Source: Gemmatimonadota bacterium (GTDB taxonomy: Bacteria; Gemmatimonadota; Gemmatimonadetes; Longimicrobiales; Gaopeijiaceae). From it: a DNA stretch of 64,000 bases. The stretch lies in NCBI GenBank assembly GCA_016873995.1, contig VGVR01000001.1, positions 124,001-188,000 on the forward strand. Reading direction: 5' to 3'. Below are positions 17,345-29,504 of the stretch, in pieces. The translations under genes and the position numbers were made by a program. A model generated the notes under the pieces. That model did not search any database. It saw only the letters and a list, made by a program, of their open reading frames with translations, and was not told where the DNA came from. Numbering within the stretch: the first letter of the stretch is position 1; every line of letters starts with the position of its first letter.

Positions 17345-17709
17345 CGAGTTCCCGACGGGACCCGACCGTAGCGGTCCTTGAATCGGATCACGTCGTCGAG
17401 GTGGGGCGTGGAGGCCTCGAGCACGTCGACATCCGTGACCGCTTCGATCATGTGGATCGTGCCCGGACGGATACGCACCGAGTCGCCCTCGTTGAACGGC
17501 ACCTCGGAGAGCGCGTCCGGCGAGGAGCCGACCCGCAGAATGATCTTCCCACGCAGGAGGTGCATGGTCTCGTCCTTCTTCTCGTGCATCTGCACAGAGA
17601 GCGCCTCCCCAGCCTTCACGTGCAGGATCTTCCCCACGTAGAGGTCGGTATCTGCCCAGATGAGCTCGTGTCCCCAGGGCTTTTCCACACGTCGTGGGCG
17701 TTGGTTCAT
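17341..17709 (-). CDS. Cupin-domain protein (mannose-6-phosphate isomerase type II-like)
   Basis: 122 residues forming one cupin barrel: VEKPWGHELIWADTDLYVGK, QMHEKKDETMHLLRGK (metal-binding His/Glu motif 1) and PGTIHMIEAVTDVDVLEAST (motif 2). The opening resembles the C-terminal isomerase domain of bifunctional mannose-1-phosphate guanylyltransferases, so a sugar-phosphate isomerase or binding role is plausible but unproven. The ATG at 17709 is chosen because it begins right before the conserved domain; a TTG at 17733 would add eight residues. First gene of the coupled series ending in the acyl-CoA ligase. Confidence 0.75.
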   Translation of the reverse strand: MNQRPRRVEKPWGHELIWADTDLYVGKILHVKAGEALSVQMHEKKDETMHLLRGKIILRVGSSPDALSEVPFNEGDSVRIRPGTIHMIEAVTDVDVLEASTPHLDDVIRFKDRYGRVPSGTR

Positions 17710-17734
17710 GGCGGAGATTCGCCAGGCACCCAAG

Positions 17735-17766
17735 CTCGGTCAATGTCTCGGTCAAGAATGTCTTGA
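17735..17766. promoter_or_regulatory. Direct repeat plus palindrome in the cupin/PBP divergent region
   Basis: CTCGGTCAA occurs twice (17735-17743 and 17747-17755) with a 3-base spacer, a 12-base period. The second copy runs into the perfect inverted repeat TCAAGA-ATG-TCTTGA (17752-17766). A tandem 9-mer with about one helical turn between starts is the usual form of response-regulator binding sites. Confidence 0.4.
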
Positions 17767-17863
17767 GTCGCTGGCTCCAAGGTCGCTACGTTCCCCGGGC
17801 GGCAACGGATGGCACCCCGCTTGCACCACCCTGCCCGAGTGCCCTGACCGGGAGCCGTAGCCG

Positions 17864-20062
17864 ATGGCGATCGCAGAACCCATGCCGGACCCGAGCCCTC
17901 CGCCGAGCGGGCTCAAGGAGCGACTCGCCAAGTATTGGCACCCCCGCGCATACCTGCTGGGTGCAGCGTTCGTCCTCGCGCTCGGGCTCGGTGGCGTCTT
18001 GGGAGCCTGGCAGAACCTGTGCGCGGGAGACGCGTGCCCCTCCATCGCACAGGTGCGCACGTTCGAACACGAACAGACGAGCAAGATCCTCGCCGCCGAT
18101 GGGCGGCAGATCACCGAGTTCGGCTTCGAGCGCCGCACACCGGTCTCGATCGCGGCGCTCCCCGACTATGTGCCCCAGGCGGTCATCGCGGTCGAAGACA
18201 AGCGCTTCTACGACCACGGCGGCTTCGACCCGTGGAGTATCGCGCGCGCCGTCTACGGCGTGGTCACCTTCCAGAGCGGGAGCATGGGCGGCGGCAGCAC
18301 GATCACCCAGCAGCTCGCTCGCAACATGTTCGACCAGATCGGGTTCGAGCGTGAGGGTCTCGGCCTCTACGTGCGCAAGCTCAAGGAGGTCCAGGTCGCG
18401 CTCGACCTCGAGCGGTCCTACACCAAGGACCAGATCCTGGAGGCGTACCTCAACGAGATCTACATGGGCCGCGGCTATGGCTTACAGAACGCCGCCCGCA
18501 ACTATCTCGGCAAGAACCTCACCGACGTGAACACCGCGGAGGCCGCCCTGCTCGCGGCCATCCTGAACCGTCCTGGTGCGTACGATCCATTCCGCAACCC
18601 CGAGCGCGCCAAGGCCCGCCGCGACCTCGTGCTGCGACGCATGGCGGACGAAGCGTACATCACCGTCGACGAAGCCGCGGGTTGGATGGAGTTCCCCCTC
18701 CCGACGGAGGAGCCCGAGGGAGTGGTCGCGTCCGTCGGGCCCTACTTCGAGGAGTGGGTGCGACAGATCCTCGACTCGAAATACGGTGACGAGATCTACC
18801 GGGGTGGCTATCGCGTCTACACCACGCTCGACATCGACATGCAGCGGATGGCTCAGACCGCCATGGAGCAGGGCTGGGCCAGGACCGAGGAGGACGCGCG
18901 CTTCCAGCACGCGAAGTACGCGGAGTTCGATACGGTGACCTCGTTCCCGCGCGAGACGCCCTATCTGCAAGGAGCATTCGTCGCGCTCGACCCGCTCACA
19001 GGGCACGTGAAGGCGCTCGTCGGCGGACGCGATTTCGAGCAGTCCAAGTTCGACCGCGCCCGCCAGGCGCTCCGCCAGGCCGGCTCCACGTTCAAGCCGT
19101 TCGTGTACACGGCCGCGATCGCGAGCGGGATCCCAGCCTCACACATCGTCGTGGACGGGCCGGTCGTGCTCCCGCAGCTCACGGGCGACGACTGGCGGCC
19201 GTCGAACTTCGAGCCAGAGTTCCGGGGACCGATCACGATCCGCGAGGCCCTGAACAGCTCGATCAACATGGTGGCGATCAAGCTCGGCGAAGAGGTCGGC
19301 CTCGAGACCGTCGCCCAGACCGCACGCCGCATGGGGATCAGCACCGAGATCGAGCGCTTCCCGTCCACGACCATCGGGGCCAACGAGGTACTGCTCCTCG
19401 ACATGGCCGAGGCGTACTCCGCGTTCCCCACCCTGGGCACCAAGGTGGAGCCCTTCCCCATCCTGCGCGTGGAGGACTCGCAGGGGAACGTGATCTGGGA
19501 GCCGCAACCCGAGCGCACGGTGGTGCTCGACAGCCTGGTGAGCCGAGTGATGGTATCGATGCTCGAGGACGTGGTGCGTCGGGGCACGGGGTACAACGCG
19601 GTCCGCGTGGTCGCTGGCCTCCCCTACGAGGTGGCGGCCGCCGGCAAGACGGGCACGAACAACGAAGGCACCGACGCCTGGTTCGCCGGCTTCACGCCCA
19701 ACCTGCTCGCGACCGTCTGGTTCGGCATGGATACGCCGCAGCCGATCTTCGCAGGCGGAATGGGCACCGGCGGCGGACTCGCCGCTCCCGTGTGGGGCAA
19801 CTTCATGCGGCGCGTCTACTACGGGGTCGAGGCGGACGAGCCGAACGGCGTCGAGGGTGTCGATCCGCTCCTCCCGATACCCTCACCGTGGGGACCACAT
19901 CCAGGCCTGAACGCGGTGCTCGTCGATCGACTCACCGGCGACTTGGCCTCCCGCTGGTGCCCGGTGGAGGATCAGTACATGGAGTACTACATCCCCGGGA
20001 CCGAGCCGACCGAGCTCTGCGACCGCTCCGAGCGGCGCTTCAGAGTCCCGCGACTGAGGTAG
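17864..20062 (+). CDS. Class A penicillin-binding protein (PBP1A family)
   Basis: 732 residues. Bifunctional peptidoglycan glycosyltransferase/transpeptidase. A single membrane anchor lies at residues 30-49. The GT51 domain (about 60-230) has catalytic Glu111 in AVEDKRFYDHGGFDP and GGSTITQQLARNM with LEAYLNEIYMGRG. The transpeptidase domain has SxxK at Ser408-Lys411 (GSTFKPFVY), SxN in NSSINMVAIKL and KTGT near residue 595. The C-terminus is short with no extra domain. The ATG at 17864 has GGGAG about 8 bases upstream. The gene is divergent from the cupin gene and convergent with deoA. Confidence 0.95.
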   Translation: MAIAEPMPDPSPPPSGLKERLAKYWHPRAYLLGAAFVLALGLGGVLGAWQNLCAGDACPSIAQVRTFEHEQTSKILAADGRQITEFGFERRTPVSIAALPDYVPQAVIAVEDKRFYDHGGFDPWSIARAVYGVVTFQSGSMGGGSTITQQLARNMFDQIGFEREGLGLYVRKLKEVQVALDLERSYTKDQILEAYLNEIYMGRGYGLQNAARNYLGKNLTDVNTAEAALLAAILNRPGAYDPFRNPERAKARRDLVLRRMADEAYITVDEAAGWMEFPLPTEEPEGVVASVGPYFEEWVRQILDSKYGDEIYRGGYRVYTTLDIDMQRMAQTAMEQGWARTEEDARFQHAKYAEFDTVTSFPRETPYLQGAFVALDPLTGHVKALVGGRDFEQSKFDRARQALRQAGSTFKPFVYTAAIASGIPASHIVVDGPVVLPQLTGDDWRPSNFEPEFRGPITIREALNSSINMVAIKLGEEVGLETVAQTARRMGISTEIERFPSTTIGANEVLLLDMAEAYSAFPTLGTKVEPFPILRVEDSQGNVIWEPQPERTVVLDSLVSRVMVSMLEDVVRRGTGYNAVRVVAGLPYEVAAAGKTGTNNEGTDAWFAGFTPNLLATVWFGMDTPQPIFAGGMGTGGGLAAPVWGNFMRRVYYGVEADEPNGVEGVDPLLPIPSPWGPHPGLNAVLVDRLTGDLASRWCPVEDQYMEYYIPGTEPTELCDRSERRFRVPRLR

Positions 20063-20066
20063 GGCG

Positions 20067-20086
20067 CGGGAGCCGATCCGCTCCCG
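20067..20086. terminator. Hairpin between the convergent PBP and deoA genes
   Basis: CGGGAGC-CGATCC-GCTCCCG, a 7-bp perfect stem 5 bases after the PBP stop. It would serve both strands; no T-run is adjacent. Confidence 0.4.
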
Positions 20087-20093
20087 GGGACGG

Positions 20094-21413
<1,320 letters not shown>

Positions 21414-21425
21414 CGGATTGCGCGG

Positions 21426-21671
21426 TCAGCTCACGATGCGGGTGCGCGCGCTCTCGATGACCTCGTCGACCTTGCCCTTCACTTCCTCGGCGATGTCGTC
21501 GAGCCGATGCGCCGCCGAGTCCTTGAGGCCGACTGCGGCGCGCTTGAGGCGCTTGCGCGTGCGGCGTCCCGAATCGGGGGCGGTGAGCAAGGCCACGCCC
21601 GCGCCGATGATCGCGCCGAGCAGCAGTCCAGACACGAAGCTGAAGACCTGACGCTCCCGTTCCTCTTCCAT
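21426..21671 (-). CDS. Small YtxH-like membrane protein
   Basis: 81 residues. One N-terminal membrane helix with the YtxH pattern (FVSGLLLGAIIGAGVALLTA followed by PDSGRRTRKRLKRAA), then a charged helix that probably forms a coiled coil (HRLDDIAEEVKGKVDEVIES). YtxH-type proteins are linked to envelope stress but have no defined activity. ATG at 21671. It sits 12 bases upstream of deoA on the same strand and diverges from the V4R gene. Confidence 0.75.
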   Translation of the reverse strand: MEEERERQVFSFVSGLLLGAIIGAGVALLTAPDSGRRTRKRLKRAAVGLKDSAAHRLDDIAEEVKGKVDEVIESARTRIVS

Positions 21672-21703
21672 GGGCCCTCTCCCAGGTGGTGCGCGCTCCT
21701 ACT

Positions 21704-21714
21704 ACCTATATTAG
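21704..21714. promoter_or_regulatory. AT-rich core of the YtxH/V4R divergent promoter region
   Basis: CCTATATTAGC is the only AT-rich stretch in the gap. TATATT (21707-21712) can serve as a plus-strand -10 for the V4R gene and its complement TAATAT as a minus-strand -10 for YtxH. No convincing -35 is visible for either. Confidence 0.35.
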
Positions 21715-21749
21715 CCAAGCCACGCACGTGCGACGAGACAGGAGACTCG

Positions 21750-22289
21750 ATGACTTCGAAGGGTGCGACCCTGCGCGAGATAGCCATCCCGGCGACCGCA
21801 TTCGGCTCGCTCAGGGCCTACCTCGAGAAGGAGGCAGGTGCGCTCCCCACCGTGCACGCGCTGCACCACGCGGGATACGCGGCAGGCGCAGCCGCGGCCC
21901 CTGCTCTCGCGGGCAGCGTCGGGGACGGCACCTCCCTCGGCGAGGATGCGTTCTGGACTCGGCTCTCCGACTTCTTCGGCAAACGTGGGTGGGGCTCACT
22001 TCGGCACACCCGGCCGCACCAGGCGGTCGGCGTTCTGTCCAGCACGGACTGGGCGGAGGCCTCGGTGGGCGAGCACGGCCCGGACGCGAGCTGCCACTTC
22101 AGCGCGGGCTTCCTGTCTGGCCTGCTGACGGAGCTGGCAGGCGGCCCGGTCGCCGTGCTCGAGGTCGGGTGTCGCTCTCGTGGAGGTGATGCGTGCCGGT
22201 TCGTGTTCGGCTCCGAGGGCGCGATCCACGAGCTGTACGGGCGGCTCCTGGAATCTGACAACCTCGACGGAGCGCTCGCAGGGCTCTGA
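21750..22289 (+). CDS. V4R-domain protein
   Basis: 179 residues from an ATG at 21750 with AGGAGA 7 bases upstream. The C-terminal half has the V4R (4-vinyl reductase) pattern: SCHFSAGFLSGLLTELAGGP and VLEVGCRSRGGDACRFVFGS, with the paired cysteines that close V4R domains. These domains bind small hydrophobic ligands or sense them in regulators of aromatic catabolism and photosynthesis, and also occur in trafficking-like proteins. No enzymatic or DNA-binding domain is attached. It lies 5 bases before ruvX on the same strand. Confidence 0.75.
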   Translation: MTSKGATLREIAIPATAFGSLRAYLEKEAGALPTVHALHHAGYAAGAAAAPALAGSVGDGTSLGEDAFWTRLSDFFGKRGWGSLRHTRPHQAVGVLSSTDWAEASVGEHGPDASCHFSAGFLSGLLTELAGGPVAVLEVGCRSRGGDACRFVFGSEGAIHELYGRLLESDNLDGALAGL

Positions 22290-22294
22290 GCGGA

Positions 22295-22723
22295 ATGCGT
22301 GCGTTGGGCGTGGATTTCGGTGTGAAACGGGTCGGCCTCGCCGTGAGCGATCCTACCGGTACGGTCGCGACGCCGCTCGAGACCCTGCAGCGTCGCGAAG
22401 GCAAGCGCGCGCCGATCGCGGAAATGGCGCGCATCGGTAGATCGCTCGGTGTCGAGCACGTCGTCGTCGGCCTGCCGCTGAACCTCAAGGGCGAGGAGAA
22501 CGACTGGTGCAAGGAAGTGCGCGCCGTCGGCACGCGCCTCGGCGAGCGGCTGGGAGTCGGCGTCTCGTTCGTGGACGAGCGGCTGACCTCCGTGCGCGCC
22601 CAGCAGGCCGTGCGCACGTCGGGGCTGCCGAAGCGCGAGCGCGAGAAGAAGGAGCGGGTGGACGCGGCCGCGGCGCAGCTCATTTTGCAGGCGTGGCTGG
22701 ACGCGCCCCAGATCGCCAGGTGA
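22295..22723 (+). CDS. ruvX: Putative Holliday junction resolvase/pre-16S rRNA nuclease YqgF
   Basis: 142 residues, typical length. RNase H-fold nuclease. Motifs are MRALGVDFGVKRVGLAVSD (first catalytic Asp), VVGLPLNLKGEEN (second acidic site), FVDERLTSV and the final RVDAAAAQLILQAWLD (third Asp). In Escherichia coli the homologue matures 16S rRNA 5' ends. Immediately followed by mltG, a frequent bacterial neighbour, 10 bases downstream. Confidence 0.93.
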   Translation: MRALGVDFGVKRVGLAVSDPTGTVATPLETLQRREGKRAPIAEMARIGRSLGVEHVVVGLPLNLKGEENDWCKEVRAVGTRLGERLGVGVSFVDERLTSVRAQQAVRTSGLPKREREKKERVDAAAAQLILQAWLDAPQIAR

Positions 22724-22733
22724 GGAACGCTCG

Positions 22734-23744
22734 ATGACGACGCACGCCGTGAAGCGGCCGAATTGGCGGGCGTGGGCGACCTGGCTGGCCGGTCTCACCG
22801 CCGCGCTCGTGGTCGCGGCCGTGGCCACCTGGCGGCCAGGGGCAGCCCTGGCGTTCACCGTTCCCGAGGGCGCCACACTCAGCCAAGTGGCGGATACTCT
22901 GTCCGCGCGTGGAGTGATCCGCGCACGGCCCGCATTCGTGGTGTTCGCGCGCGCACTTCGTGCGGACCGCGCGATCAAGTCTGGACCATACGTCCTGCGG
23001 GAGCGCAGCTCGTGGATGACCGCGCTCGGCACGATCACGCGCGGTGAGGTGGTCACCGAGCCGCTCGTCATTCCGGAAGGCTTCACGCTCGCGCAGATCG
23101 CACCGCGCATCGCCGAGCTGTCCGGAGCACCCGTCGACGAGGTATCCGCGCTGCTCGCCACGCGCGGACTCGATGCCGAGCTCGGGGTGCCTGGGCCGGG
23201 GCTCGAGGGATATCTCTTCCCCGACACGTACCACTTCGCACGCGGCGTCTCGCCGCGCGCCATGCTCGAGGCCATGGTCGCGCGCTATCACGCGATCTGG
23301 ACGCCGGCGCGCCGCGCCCGCCTCGACTCGCTGGAGCGGACGGAGGCAGAGATCATGACGCTCGCGTCCATCGTGCAGGCGGAGGCACGCCGCTCCGAAG
23401 AAATGCCACGCATCGCGGGCGTCTACACGAATCGCCTCGCGCTCGGCATGCTGCTCCAGGCCGACCCGACCGTGCTCTACGCGCTCGGCGGGTACCGCGA
23501 ACGTCTGCTGTTCGCGGCGATCGACTCCGTCGCTACGCATCCGTACAACACGTACACGCAGGCGGGTCTTCCGCCCGGCCCTATCGGCTCACCCGGCGAG
23601 CTGGCGATCGATGCGTCACTCCACCCCACCGACGACTACTTGTACTTCGTGGCGTGGCCCGACGGCACGCACCTCTTCACGCGCTCACTCGCCGAGCACA
23701 ACGAGGCCGTCGGTCGCGCGCGCGCCGCGGCGGGGCGCAGCTGA
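22734..23744 (+). CDS. mltG: Endolytic murein transglycosylase MltG
   Basis: 336 residues. One membrane helix near residues 20-40 (VVAAVATWRPGAALAF), a LysM-like substructure (VPEGATLSQVADTLSARGVI) and the YceG catalytic domain: GLEGYLFPDTYHFARG, the catalytic Glu in LASIVQAEARRSEEM, VYTNRLALGMLLQADPTVLY and the closing HPYNTYTQAGLPPGPIGSPG. It cuts nascent glycan strands and sets their length together with class A PBPs, such as the one 3 kb upstream. Its TGA overlaps the next gene by CTGA. Confidence 0.95.
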   Translation: MTTHAVKRPNWRAWATWLAGLTAALVVAAVATWRPGAALAFTVPEGATLSQVADTLSARGVIRARPAFVVFARALRADRAIKSGPYVLRERSSWMTALGTITRGEVVTEPLVIPEGFTLAQIAPRIAELSGAPVDEVSALLATRGLDAELGVPGPGLEGYLFPDTYHFARGVSPRAMLEAMVARYHAIWTPARRARLDSLERTEAEIMTLASIVQAEARRSEEMPRIAGVYTNRLALGMLLQADPTVLYALGGYRERLLFAAIDSVATHPYNTYTQAGLPPGPIGSPGELAIDASLHPTDDYLYFVAWPDGTHLFTRSLAEHNEAVGRARAAAGRS

Positions 23745-24394
23745 AGCGGCAGACTCCTGCGGAGCTGGCGCGGCGACTCCGCCTCATCGTCATCACGGAC
23801 CCGGAGCTGGCCCGGCCGCGGTTGGTGACCGAAGTCGTCGCGGCGGCGCTCGCCGCAGGCAAGCCGGCTGTGCAATTGCGCGCCAAGGGGGTATCGGCGC
23901 GCGAGCTGCTCGAGCTCGGCCGGGCGGTCCTCCCGCTCGCGCGTGAGCGCGGCGCGCTCGTGTTCGTGAACGATCGGCTCGACGTCGCGCTCGCACTGGG
24001 GGCTGACGGCGTGCACCTCGGCCCGGACGACTTGCCGGTGGCCGCCGCGCGGCGCGCCATGGGCGCGGGGTTTCTCATCGGCGCGTCCACCGACGACCCC
24101 GCGGCGGCGAAACAGCTCGTCCTCGACGGCGCCGACTACATCGGCTGCGGCGCCGTGTACGCCACGTCCACCAAGGCCGATGCGGGCGACGTCATCGGCC
24201 TCGCGGGGCTCGACAGGGTGGCGCGCGCGGTGGAGGTGCCCGTCGTGGGCATCGGCGGCATCACGGTCGAGCGCTCGGCCGAGGTGGCGACCACGCATGC
24301 AGCGGGCGTCGCGGTCGTCGGAGCCGTCATGGCCGCCGCCGATCCGGGGGTGGCGGTACGCGGCCTGCTCACCCCCTGGCGCAGCCGCGACTGA
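23741..24394 (+). CDS. thiE: Thiamine-phosphate synthase
   Basis: 217 residues. Joins HMP-pyrophosphate and HET-phosphate to give thiamine phosphate. TIM-barrel signatures are LRLIVITDPELARPR, AVQLRAKGVSARELLELG, LVFVNDRLDVALALGADGVHLG, GASTDDPAAAKQLVLDGADYIG, YATSTKADAG and VGIGGITVERSAEV. The start is uncertain: a CTG at 23741 overlapping the mltG stop is the only candidate near the domain edge. thiD lies 29 kb away. No THI-box riboswitch was seen before either gene. Confidence 0.88.
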   Translation: MKRQTPAELARRLRLIVITDPELARPRLVTEVVAAALAAGKPAVQLRAKGVSARELLELGRAVLPLARERGALVFVNDRLDVALALGADGVHLGPDDLPVAAARRAMGAGFLIGASTDDPAAAKQLVLDGADYIGCGAVYATSTKADAGDVIGLAGLDRVARAVEVPVVGIGGITVERSAEVATTHAAGVAVVGAVMAAADPGVAVRGLLTPWRSRD

Positions 24395-24479
24395 CGACCA
24401 CACCGTCCCGCAGGCGCGACGCCGCTTTCGGGTGATATCTTGCCGCCTCCCGACCACCGTCCTTGGCGAGGCCCGTCTC

Positions 24480-26045
24480 ATGGAGAACGCCACCGTCGCC
24501 GAGCGCCGCAGCCTGCTGCTACGGCTCTTGGACGCCGTCGAGCGCATCGGCAACAAGCTCCCCGATCCCATCACCCTGTTCGCGCTGCTCGCCCTGGGCG
24601 CAGTGCTCGTGTCGTGGCTGGTGACCGTGCTCGGCGTCTCCGCGGTGCACCCCGGCACCGGCGAGACGGTCACGCCGGTGAACCTGCTCAGCGCGGAGCA
24701 GATCCGCCGCATGTTCACGCAAGCGGTGGCGAACTTCACGGCCTTCCCGCCGCTCGGGCTCGTGATCGTCGTGATCATCGGCATCGGCGTCACGGAGCAC
24801 AGCGGCCTCGTCGGCACGGCGCTGCGGCGCCTGGTCAGCGCCGTGCCCGAGTCGTTGCTCACGGCCACCGTGGTGTTCGCGGGCGTCATGAGCAGCATGG
24901 CCGTCGACGCGGGCTATGTGGTGCTCACCCCCCTGGGGGCGCTCGTCTTCGCCTCCGTGGGACGCCATCCGCTCGCCGGCCTGGCCGCCGCGTTCGCCGG
25001 GGTCTCGGGCGGCTTCAGCGCCAACCTGCTCATCACCTCCCTCGACCCACTCCTGTCCGGGCTTTCCACGCAGGCAGCGCAGCTCGTGGCCCCCGGCTAC
25101 GAGGTGCTCCCGACGGCGAACTACTACTTCATGGTCGCCGCGGTCTTCCTGCTCACGGCGCTGGGAACGTTCGTCACGCACCGCTTCGTCGAGCCGCGCA
25201 TGGGCGTGTGGGACAAGAGCCAGGCGACCGACGTGCCGGAGGTGGGTGCCGGCGAGCTCACCGATGCGGAGAGGCGCGGGCTGCGCGCCGCGGGGATCGC
25301 AGGGCTCGTGATCGTGGCGACACTCGCGATCCTGGTGGTGCCTTCGAACGGCCTGCTGCGGAACCCCGAGGCGGTGGCGGCCGGTCAGCCCTACTACCTG
25401 CAGATCCAGCCGTTCCTGGCGAGCATCGTGCCGATCCTCATGGCGTCGTTTCTCGTGCTCGGGGTCGCGTACGGAGTCGCAGCGGGCACCATCCGCTCTG
25501 ACAAGGACGTCGCCAAGATGTCTGCCCAGGGCGTGTCCGTGCTCGGCAGCTACATCGTGCTCGCGTTCTTCGCGGCGCAGTTCATCGCCTACTTCAATTG
25601 GTCGAACGTCGGGCTCATCATCGCCATCAACGGTGCCGAGGGACTGCAGGCCATAGGCCTTTCGGGCACCCCACTCCTGCTCGGGTTCATCCTGGTCACC
25701 GCGTCGATCAACCTCTTCATCGGCAGCGCGTCGGCGAAGTGGGCGATCATGGCTCCCGTGTTCGTCCCCATGCTCATGCTCTTGGGCTACTCGCCGGAGC
25801 TGGTGCAGGCAGCGTACCGGGTCGGCGACTCTTCCACGAACATCATCACGCCGCTCATGCAGTACTTCCCCGTGATCATCGCGTTCGCGCAGAAGTGGGA
25901 CCGACGGTCCGGGATCGGCACGCTGATTTCGGCGATGCTCCCCTACTCGGTCGTCTTCTTGATCGGCTGGGGCTTGATGTTCACGGTCTGGGTGACGCTG
26001 GGGCTCCCGCTCGGGCCGGGGGCGCCGCTGGAGTACACGCCGTAG
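24480..26045 (+). CDS. AbgT-family transporter
   Basis: 521 residues from an ATG at 24480, with about 12 membrane helices. Family marks are NKLPDPITLFALLALGAVLV at the N-terminus, the hairpin with SSMAVDAGYVVLTPLGALVF, GVSGGFSANLLITSLDPLLS, and the C-terminal FIGSASAKWAIMAPVFVPML followed by RVGDSSTNIITPLMQYFPVI. AbgT proteins were first described as p-aminobenzoyl-glutamate importers, and several are proton-driven sulfonamide exporters. The substrate here is open. It ends 7 bases from the convergent PHP gene. Confidence 0.92.
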   Translation: MENATVAERRSLLLRLLDAVERIGNKLPDPITLFALLALGAVLVSWLVTVLGVSAVHPGTGETVTPVNLLSAEQIRRMFTQAVANFTAFPPLGLVIVVIIGIGVTEHSGLVGTALRRLVSAVPESLLTATVVFAGVMSSMAVDAGYVVLTPLGALVFASVGRHPLAGLAAAFAGVSGGFSANLLITSLDPLLSGLSTQAAQLVAPGYEVLPTANYYFMVAAVFLLTALGTFVTHRFVEPRMGVWDKSQATDVPEVGAGELTDAERRGLRAAGIAGLVIVATLAILVVPSNGLLRNPEAVAAGQPYYLQIQPFLASIVPILMASFLVLGVAYGVAAGTIRSDKDVAKMSAQGVSVLGSYIVLAFFAAQFIAYFNWSNVGLIIAINGAEGLQAIGLSGTPLLLGFILVTASINLFIGSASAKWAIMAPVFVPMLMLLGYSPELVQAAYRVGDSSTNIITPLMQYFPVIIAFAQKWDRRSGIGTLISAMLPYSVVFLIGWGLMFTVWVTLGLPLGPGAPLEYTP

Positions 26046-26052
26046 ACGCCCC

Positions 26053-26871
26053 CTACATCCCCCCCGCCGCGAGCAGCCCTCCGACCTCGTCGTGATCGAC
26101 CCAGAAGTCACCGAGTGAAGCTCCGCCGTCCGGAGAGTGCCAGTCGGAGCCGCCGGACATGAGGAGCCCGCTCGTCCTGCAAATCCCCTCGAGGCGCACG
26201 ATGTCGGTGCGCTGACTACGCGGACGGTAGACCTCTAGGCCGCGCAGGCCGGCGCGTATCAGCGCAGGTAGCAAACCGTCGACGAGGTCGCCCGGCGGGT
26301 GCGCCCACATGGGCACGCCGCCCGCCGCCAAGATGAGCTCGACGGCCTCCACGGGCTCGAGCAGCGCGGTGGGCACGAACGCTTCGTGCTGGTCACCGAT
26401 GAAGCAGTCGAACGCGTCGGGCACCGACGACGCGTATCCAGCGGCGACCAACGCGCGCGCGAGGTGCGGGCGCCCGACGACTGCGCGCGCCGGACCCGCG
26501 GCCTCCTCGACGGCGGCCATCGACACGTCGATGCCGCGGGCACGTAAGCGCTCGAGCATCTGGTGCATGCGCTCGTGGCGGCGGCGGCCGGCCCGCCCTG
26601 CGTGCTCCGCGAGCGCGCGCGCGTCGGGATCCACGAAGTAGCCGAGCACGTGCACGTCGCGCGTCTGATAAGTCGAACTCACCTCGAGCGCCGGGACGAC
26701 CTGGACGTCGACCTCCCGCCCCACCGCCGCAGCCGCCGCGAACCCCGCGGTGTTGTCGTGATCGGTGAGGGCGAGCACGTGCAGCCCGCCTCTCGCGGCC
26801 CCACGCACGACGGCCTCGGGCGACCAGGAGCCGTCCGAGGCCTTACTGTGAACGTGCAGGTCCAGGCGCAA
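26053..26871 (-). CDS. PHP-domain metal-dependent phosphoesterase
   Basis: 272 residues. PHP fold with metal ligands in MRLDLHVHSKASDGSWSPE, ALTDHDNTAGF, the Glu in VVPALEVSS and GGSDWHSPDGG near the C-terminus, the arrangement of the YciV/RNase AM (TrpH) group, which removes nucleotides from the 5' end of RNA or 3',5'-bisphosphates. Start TTG at 26871, 9 bases after atpC, so it is probably read from the ATP synthase transcript as its last gene. Confidence 0.88.
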   Translation of the reverse strand: MRLDLHVHSKASDGSWSPEAVVRGAARGGLHVLALTDHDNTAGFAAAAAVGREVDVQVVPALEVSSTYQTRDVHVLGYFVDPDARALAEHAGRAGRRRHERMHQMLERLRARGIDVSMAAVEEAAGPARAVVGRPHLARALVAAGYASSVPDAFDCFIGDQHEAFVPTALLEPVEAVELILAAGGVPMWAHPPGDLVDGLLPALIRAGLRGLEVYRPRSQRTDIVRLEGICRTSGLLMSGGSDWHSPDGGASLGDFWVDHDEVGGLLAAGGM

Positions 26872-26880
26872 GCGGGCGGC

Positions 26881-27191
26881 CTACCCCTCGGCGTCCTCCG
26901 GGAACACGATCGCCTCGCGCGGGACCACCTTGGGCGGCTCGGTGCCGGCATACTCGGTGAGCACGGTCACTTGGTCGCGCTCGACCTTGAGCACACCACC
27001 GGCGACGTGGAACGTGTCGCTCCCACCGCCCGGCCGGTCGACGTCGAGCTTCCCCACGCCGACCAGCGCCAACATGGGCGCATGCTTGGGCAGGATGCCG
27101 ACCTGGCCGTCCCAGGCGGGCGCCACCACGGCCGAGGCCTCGCCGTCGAAGACGACGCGGTCGGGCGAGACGACGCGGACGCGCAGCGCCA

Positions 27192-27192
<1 letters not shown>
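26881..27192 (-). CDS. atpC: ATP synthase F1 epsilon subunit
   Basis: 103 residues, short for the family. The N-terminal beta sandwich is present (RVRVVSPDRVVFDGEASAVV, PAWDGQVGILPKHAPMLAL, FHVAGGVLKVERDQVTVLTE). The C-terminal helical hairpin that inhibits ATP hydrolysis in many bacteria is missing: the chain ends soon after the sandwich (VVPREAIVFPEDAEG). Its ATG overlaps the atpD stop by one base. Confidence 0.93.
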
Positions 27193-29493
<2,301 letters not shown>

Positions 29494-29504
29494 CGGTCAG
29501 CTCC

